A stretch of DNA of 64,000 nt, from the NCBI GenBank assembly GCA_037954325.1, contig JBBMNZ010000019.1, positions 12,794,501 to 12,858,500 of the forward strand, written 5' to 3'. The DNA is from Fistularia commersonii (lineage: Eukaryota > Chordata > Actinopteri > Syngnathiformes > Fistulariidae). Made by a program: the position numbers and the translations under genes. Shown one piece after another: positions 60,840 through 64,000 of this stretch. The notes below the pieces were generated by a model. It was given only the letters and a program-made list of their open reading frames with translations, was not told the DNA's origin and did no database searches. Every line of letters begins with the position of its first letter. Positions within the stretch are counted from its first letter, which is position 1.

Positions 60840-60973
60840 CATGTGCATGACGCTACCCAATCAGAAGTCGCAAAGGGCGGGATTAACGCTAAATGACGGC
60901 GAGATGTTGCAATGGGAGAGCTTCTTTGTGTGGTATATAAGACTTTTCTGCCGCAGTTTCTGTCTTTGTGATA
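60840..60973 (+). promoter_or_regulatory. eif4a1: eif4a1 core promoter (CCAAT box and TATA box)
   Basis: CCAAT at 60857-60861 and TATATAA at 60934-60940 lie 77 bp apart upstream of the ATG at 60974. A start about 30 bp after the TATA would leave a leader of only some 10-15 nt with pyrimidine-rich CTGTCTTTG near the cap, TOP-like. The true start is not proven. Confidence 0.6.
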
Positions 60974-63900
60974 ATGTCGGCTGAATATGATAATAGGTAA
61001 GGAAAGTCTGCGTGTCGGTTCCGGCTTCTTGAATCCCGAATAGCTCGATTTTCGCGGTCGGTGCGCGTCCGATCCTCGGCGTCCGTCTGGTTATAAGTCC
61101 GGTGCTGAGCGGGGAGCCCCGGAATGTTGGATTCCGGGGGGGTGGACCGCAAGGGCCTAGCGGAAGCCTGTGTCGCCGGTCCGCTCCGGGGAATGGGGCG
61201 AATCCCACTAGCTTTTCTCGTTACGATACAACCGTCAAGACCGTATAATTAATAATTTTCGTTAATAAATGCGGGATATCCGTTGTTGTGTGACAGGTAT
61301 TGGCGGTGACGGGCCCTCTGGGCCCCGCTAGCCGGCCCAGACCAACGGCCGCCGGCGCCCGAGCAGCACGTGAAGGCGGCCGGCCTAGCTAGGCCCCGCG
61401 GCCGCCATTTCCTCTTTATACGTCCAACCGGCCGCCAACGAGTTCCGCCCATTTTGACATGTTTAACCGTCAAACGTCAACTGTATAATGTAACTAACGG
61501 GGATTCCGATCGATTTTGGCGGCAAAAATGTCCACATCTTCCCGCTGGAGACGTTCGCACATGGTGGCGGTAGCGTTAACAATGCCGGTAGGTCAGCCCG
61601 GTAGCCGAGTCTCGTTACGCCGCGGCTGTTGGAAGCGATCCCCGCTTTTTGTGAGGCGGACAGTCGGTTCGTATCAACCGGTGCCTCGGCGGTCACAGCG
61701 CACTCTACGCGTCCGATGTGAAGGCACGATATCTGGGGCCTGCTGGGCCGCCCGGCCCGGGCTGGGACGCCGAATTGAGGCGGGGCTAACGGCGTAGCAG
61801 GCCGGGGCTAGCCAAACGGCCATTTCCTGCCCCCTCCTCGGATCGGAACCGCCCGGAAACTCCGAGAGGCATTTTATTATCTGCCCTAGAAACATAATTA
61901 GGTCAATAAAAGTGTCGTGGCCGGGCGGTCCATTTTTTTAATGTATTTTTTCTTGGACGCGCTGTTCCTCCATTTTGGATGGTCTGGAGAAATGGCTCCG
62001 AGCGGTCCGCCCGTAAAGGATTTGCTAAACCGAGCCCGTGAAAAAAAAAACACGACAGAAAAATAAAACTTGTATTAATCGAAAGTTAGTTACCTTTGCT
62101 TGTATACTTTATAAGAATAAGATGGCAGAAATCGTCTTAAGTTTTAATATGTCAATTCTATGCCTGTTAGAGGTCCTGGATGCTGATTTGTCCTCTTTAT
62201 GTTCTTGTAGAGACAATGGCCCCGAGGGCATGGAGCCGGATGGCATCATTGAGGTGAGTCCTGAAGTGACCTCGACACCACTAGGTCAAGATATTCACCT
62301 TCTGCACAATTTGACAGTAATGGTTAACATTTCCCTGCCAGCTGAGCCCCCTTGGGTGTATACATGTGTGTTGGTACTCCTTAATGACATGGAAACCTGG
62401 CGTTTTGATATGTGTCAATTGATCTAGTCAGGTATTGTGAGGGGCCTGAGAGCCTCCAGTCTCCTCTGATCACACTGTGGTTGTGTCTCTGCAGAGCAAC
62501 TGGAATCAGATCGTGGACAGTTTTGATGACATGAATCTGCGTGAGACTCTGCTCAGGGGGATCTACGCCTATGGTTTTGAGAAGCCTTCCGCCATTCAGC
62601 AGAGAGCCATTATACCTTGTATCAAGGGTGAGCAGAACATACACCTGGGGGGTCAGAGACAGTAGGGGAAGCAATGATGTCACAAAGGGTGTGTCTGTGG
62701 GGTCCCCCACACCCAACTGTGATCAAGAGGGTGTGAGGTCACACAGGTAAAGGGTGCCTGGCGAAGCAGCAGCAGTGAGTGGAACCAGAATTGTGGCCCT
62801 GCTCCTCTGCCTTCTGCTGGTGGAGTCTTCTCCCCTTCCCCCACAGTGTGGATTGGGCGTTGGGCTCCAGTTTTAGTTTAACTTGTAGGCTTTCGGGCCT
62901 CTGACCCACACTTTAGAGCAAGGGGTAGGACTGGATTCAGGAAGTAATGAGACCAATAAATGGTTTATTATACATGTGTGTGTGCGCCCGCAGGTTATGA
63001 TGTGATCGCTCAGGCCCAGTCTGGAACTGGGAAGACTGCCACCTTCGCCATTTCCATCCTGCAGCAGATTGATGTGGAAATGAAGGCCACCCAGGCTCTG
63101 GTCCTGGCCCCAACCAGGGAGCTGGCTCAGCAGGTAGGAATCTCAATGAATCACCAACCCTTTAGAACCAGGCCAGACTCCCTAGAGTAGGTGACAAACA
63201 TCAGCAGGAACCCTGCAGCTGGTAGTTCTTTACTCACAGCTGGGTGGACCAACAGATCTTGACCTCTGATATCAAACCAAGTCATGTTGACAGATATGTG
63301 GGCAAGTCTGTTCTTTGAACGGAGTTGTTAAAGAGCAGATATATGGGATCAACAAGAGACTAGTTGTGTAGGCTCTATCCCAAAAGGGCTGGACCTATTG
63401 TTTTTTTTTTCTATTTTGTGTGTGTGTGAGACTGTGACCTGAATCTGCTGTGTCTCCAGATCCAGAAGGTGGTGATGGCTCTGGGCGACTACATGGGTGC
63501 AGGCTGCTACGCCTGCATCGGAGGGACCAACATCCGCAGTGAAGTCCAGAGGCTGCAGGCGGAGGTCCCCTACATCGTGGTGGGAACCCCCGGGCGCGTC
63601 TTCGACATGTTGACCCGCAAGAACCTCTGTGAGTCCCTGCACTCCTTGTGCAGTTTGCAGCTGCTGTATCCTGATGAAACCCATGCGTGTCAACTGACTC
63701 TGCCCCCCTCTGCTGGGTCCACCCTCCCAGTGGCGTTCTGCTGCTGGGGGGGGCGACTCAGCAGAGAGCCAGAGACATGATCAGACCTCAAACTTTCTGA
63801 ATACAGCCGCTGTGCCAATGCTAAGTTAACAGGCAGGCCCGTCAGATGTTTTTCCCGTCGACTCTAACTCACTGTGTCCTTGGACAGCTGCCAAGCAGAT

Positions 63901-63997
63901 CAAGATGTTTGTGCTGGACGAGGCTGATGAGATGCTGAGCCGAGGGTTCAAGGACCAGATCTACGAGATCTTCCAGAAACTTTCAAGTAACACACAG
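60974..63997 (+). CDS. eif4a1: eif4a1, eukaryotic initiation factor 4A-I (5' half, partial)
   Basis: ATP-dependent DEAD-box RNA helicase of the eIF4F cap-binding complex, which unwinds 5' UTRs for translation initiation. Exons: 60974-60996, 62211-62253, 62495-62627, 62994-63133, 63460-63628, 63888-63997, giving exactly 206 codons of about 406. The second RecA domain is beyond the window. N-terminus MSAEYDNRDNGPEGMEPDG. RecA1 motifs in order: Q motif GFEKPSAIQQ, motif I AQSGTGKT, Ia PTRELAQQ, GG, Ib TPGR, motif II VLDEADEM (DEAD at 63917-63928). IVDSFDDMN, KATQALV and VVMALGDYMGA point to eIF4A1 rather than eIF4A2, and the senp3 neighbour agrees. The gene has a GC-rich 1.2-kb first intron and hosts a C/D snoRNA in intron 5. 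Confidence 0.97.
60997..62210 (+). other. eif4a1: eif4a1 first intron
   Basis: 1.2 kb of GC- and CpG-rich sequence (to about 61870), including GCCATTTCC and GGCGGC motifs, then AT-rich sequence. Typical of a housekeeping CpG island extending into intron 1. No exon or snoRNA recognised. Confidence 0.6.
63658..63812 (+). ncRNA. snord10: SNORD10 (mgU6-77) box C/D snoRNA in eif4a1 intron 5
   Basis: The terminal stem pairs 63658-63669 (CAGCTGCTGTAT) with 63801-63812 (ATACAGCCGCTG), 11 of 12 positions. C box TGATGA at 63672-63677, D box CTGA at 63797-63800, D' box CTGA at 63694-63697. The guide TGCGTGTCA (63684-63692) is complementary over 9 nt to U6 snRNA UGACACGCA. The fifth base upstream of D' (G63689) pairs with U6 C77. 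Human SNORD10 guides this U6 methylation, lies in an EIF4A1 intron and is likewise unusually long (about 148 nt; this copy about 155). Confidence 0.93.
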
Positions 63998-64000
63998 GTA

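Noticed and set aside
63134..63459. H/ACA snoRNA in eif4a1 intron 4
   Set aside because: A GTTGA...TCAAC stem followed by ACAAGA looked promising, but the second hairpin has no ACA box.

Overview
The window is nuclear DNA of a ray-finned (teleost) fish. The genes have vertebrate GT-AG introns. The intergenic and intronic DNA is packed with CA/GT microsatellites, minisatellites, teleost tRNA-headed short repeats, RTE (Expander-like) LINE fragments, an L2-type 3' tail and a pogo-like DNA transposon. I see no bacterial, viral or CRISPR-like content. The species cannot be named from this window.

Four protein genes lie head-to-tail on the plus strand. (1) 113-1931 is the 3' end of ablim2: tail linker and villin headpiece, stop at 1929-1931, poly(A) signal at 2933. 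(2) 23450-44710 is a complete afap1 coding region of 17 coding exons, 807 residues with a 79-residue serine-rich cassette exon or 728 without. A GC-rich untranslated first exon probably ends at 14983, and the 3' UTR runs to a signal at 46887. (3) 50399-57935 is a complete senp3 (SUMO protease, 557 residues), with its promoter around 48.54-48.98 kb and a poly(A) signal at 59313. (4) 60974-63997 is the first half of eif4a1 (206 residues, through the DEAD box), with a CCAAT-TATA promoter. Its intron 5 carries a box C/D snoRNA identifiable as SNORD10/mgU6-77 from an 11/12-pair terminal stem and a guide that places U6 C77 exactly at the methylation position.

Layout: 0-3 kb ablim2 tail; 3-14.6 kb intergenic repeats, including a nested LINE, an RTE fragment and an orphan CpG-rich promoter-like block at 6.1-6.4 kb with a 36-bp double-CRE palindrome; 14.7-46.9 kb afap1; 46.9-48.5 kb a LINE remnant and a minisatellite; 48.5-59.3 kb senp3; 59.3-60.7 kb repeats; 60.7 kb to the end eif4a1.

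ablim2 and afap1 encode actin-binding scaffolds and are neighbours in human (4p16.1). SENP3 and EIF4A1 are neighbours in human (17p13.1). The window therefore joins two ancestral gene pairs. No undescribed multi-gene system was found. The best leads are splicing architecture (an 8-nt microexon, a GU-repeat 3' splice site, NAGNAG acceptors, a cassette exon flanked by CA repeats), two long hairpins, the double-CRE palindrome, and an in-frame upstream start for afap1.
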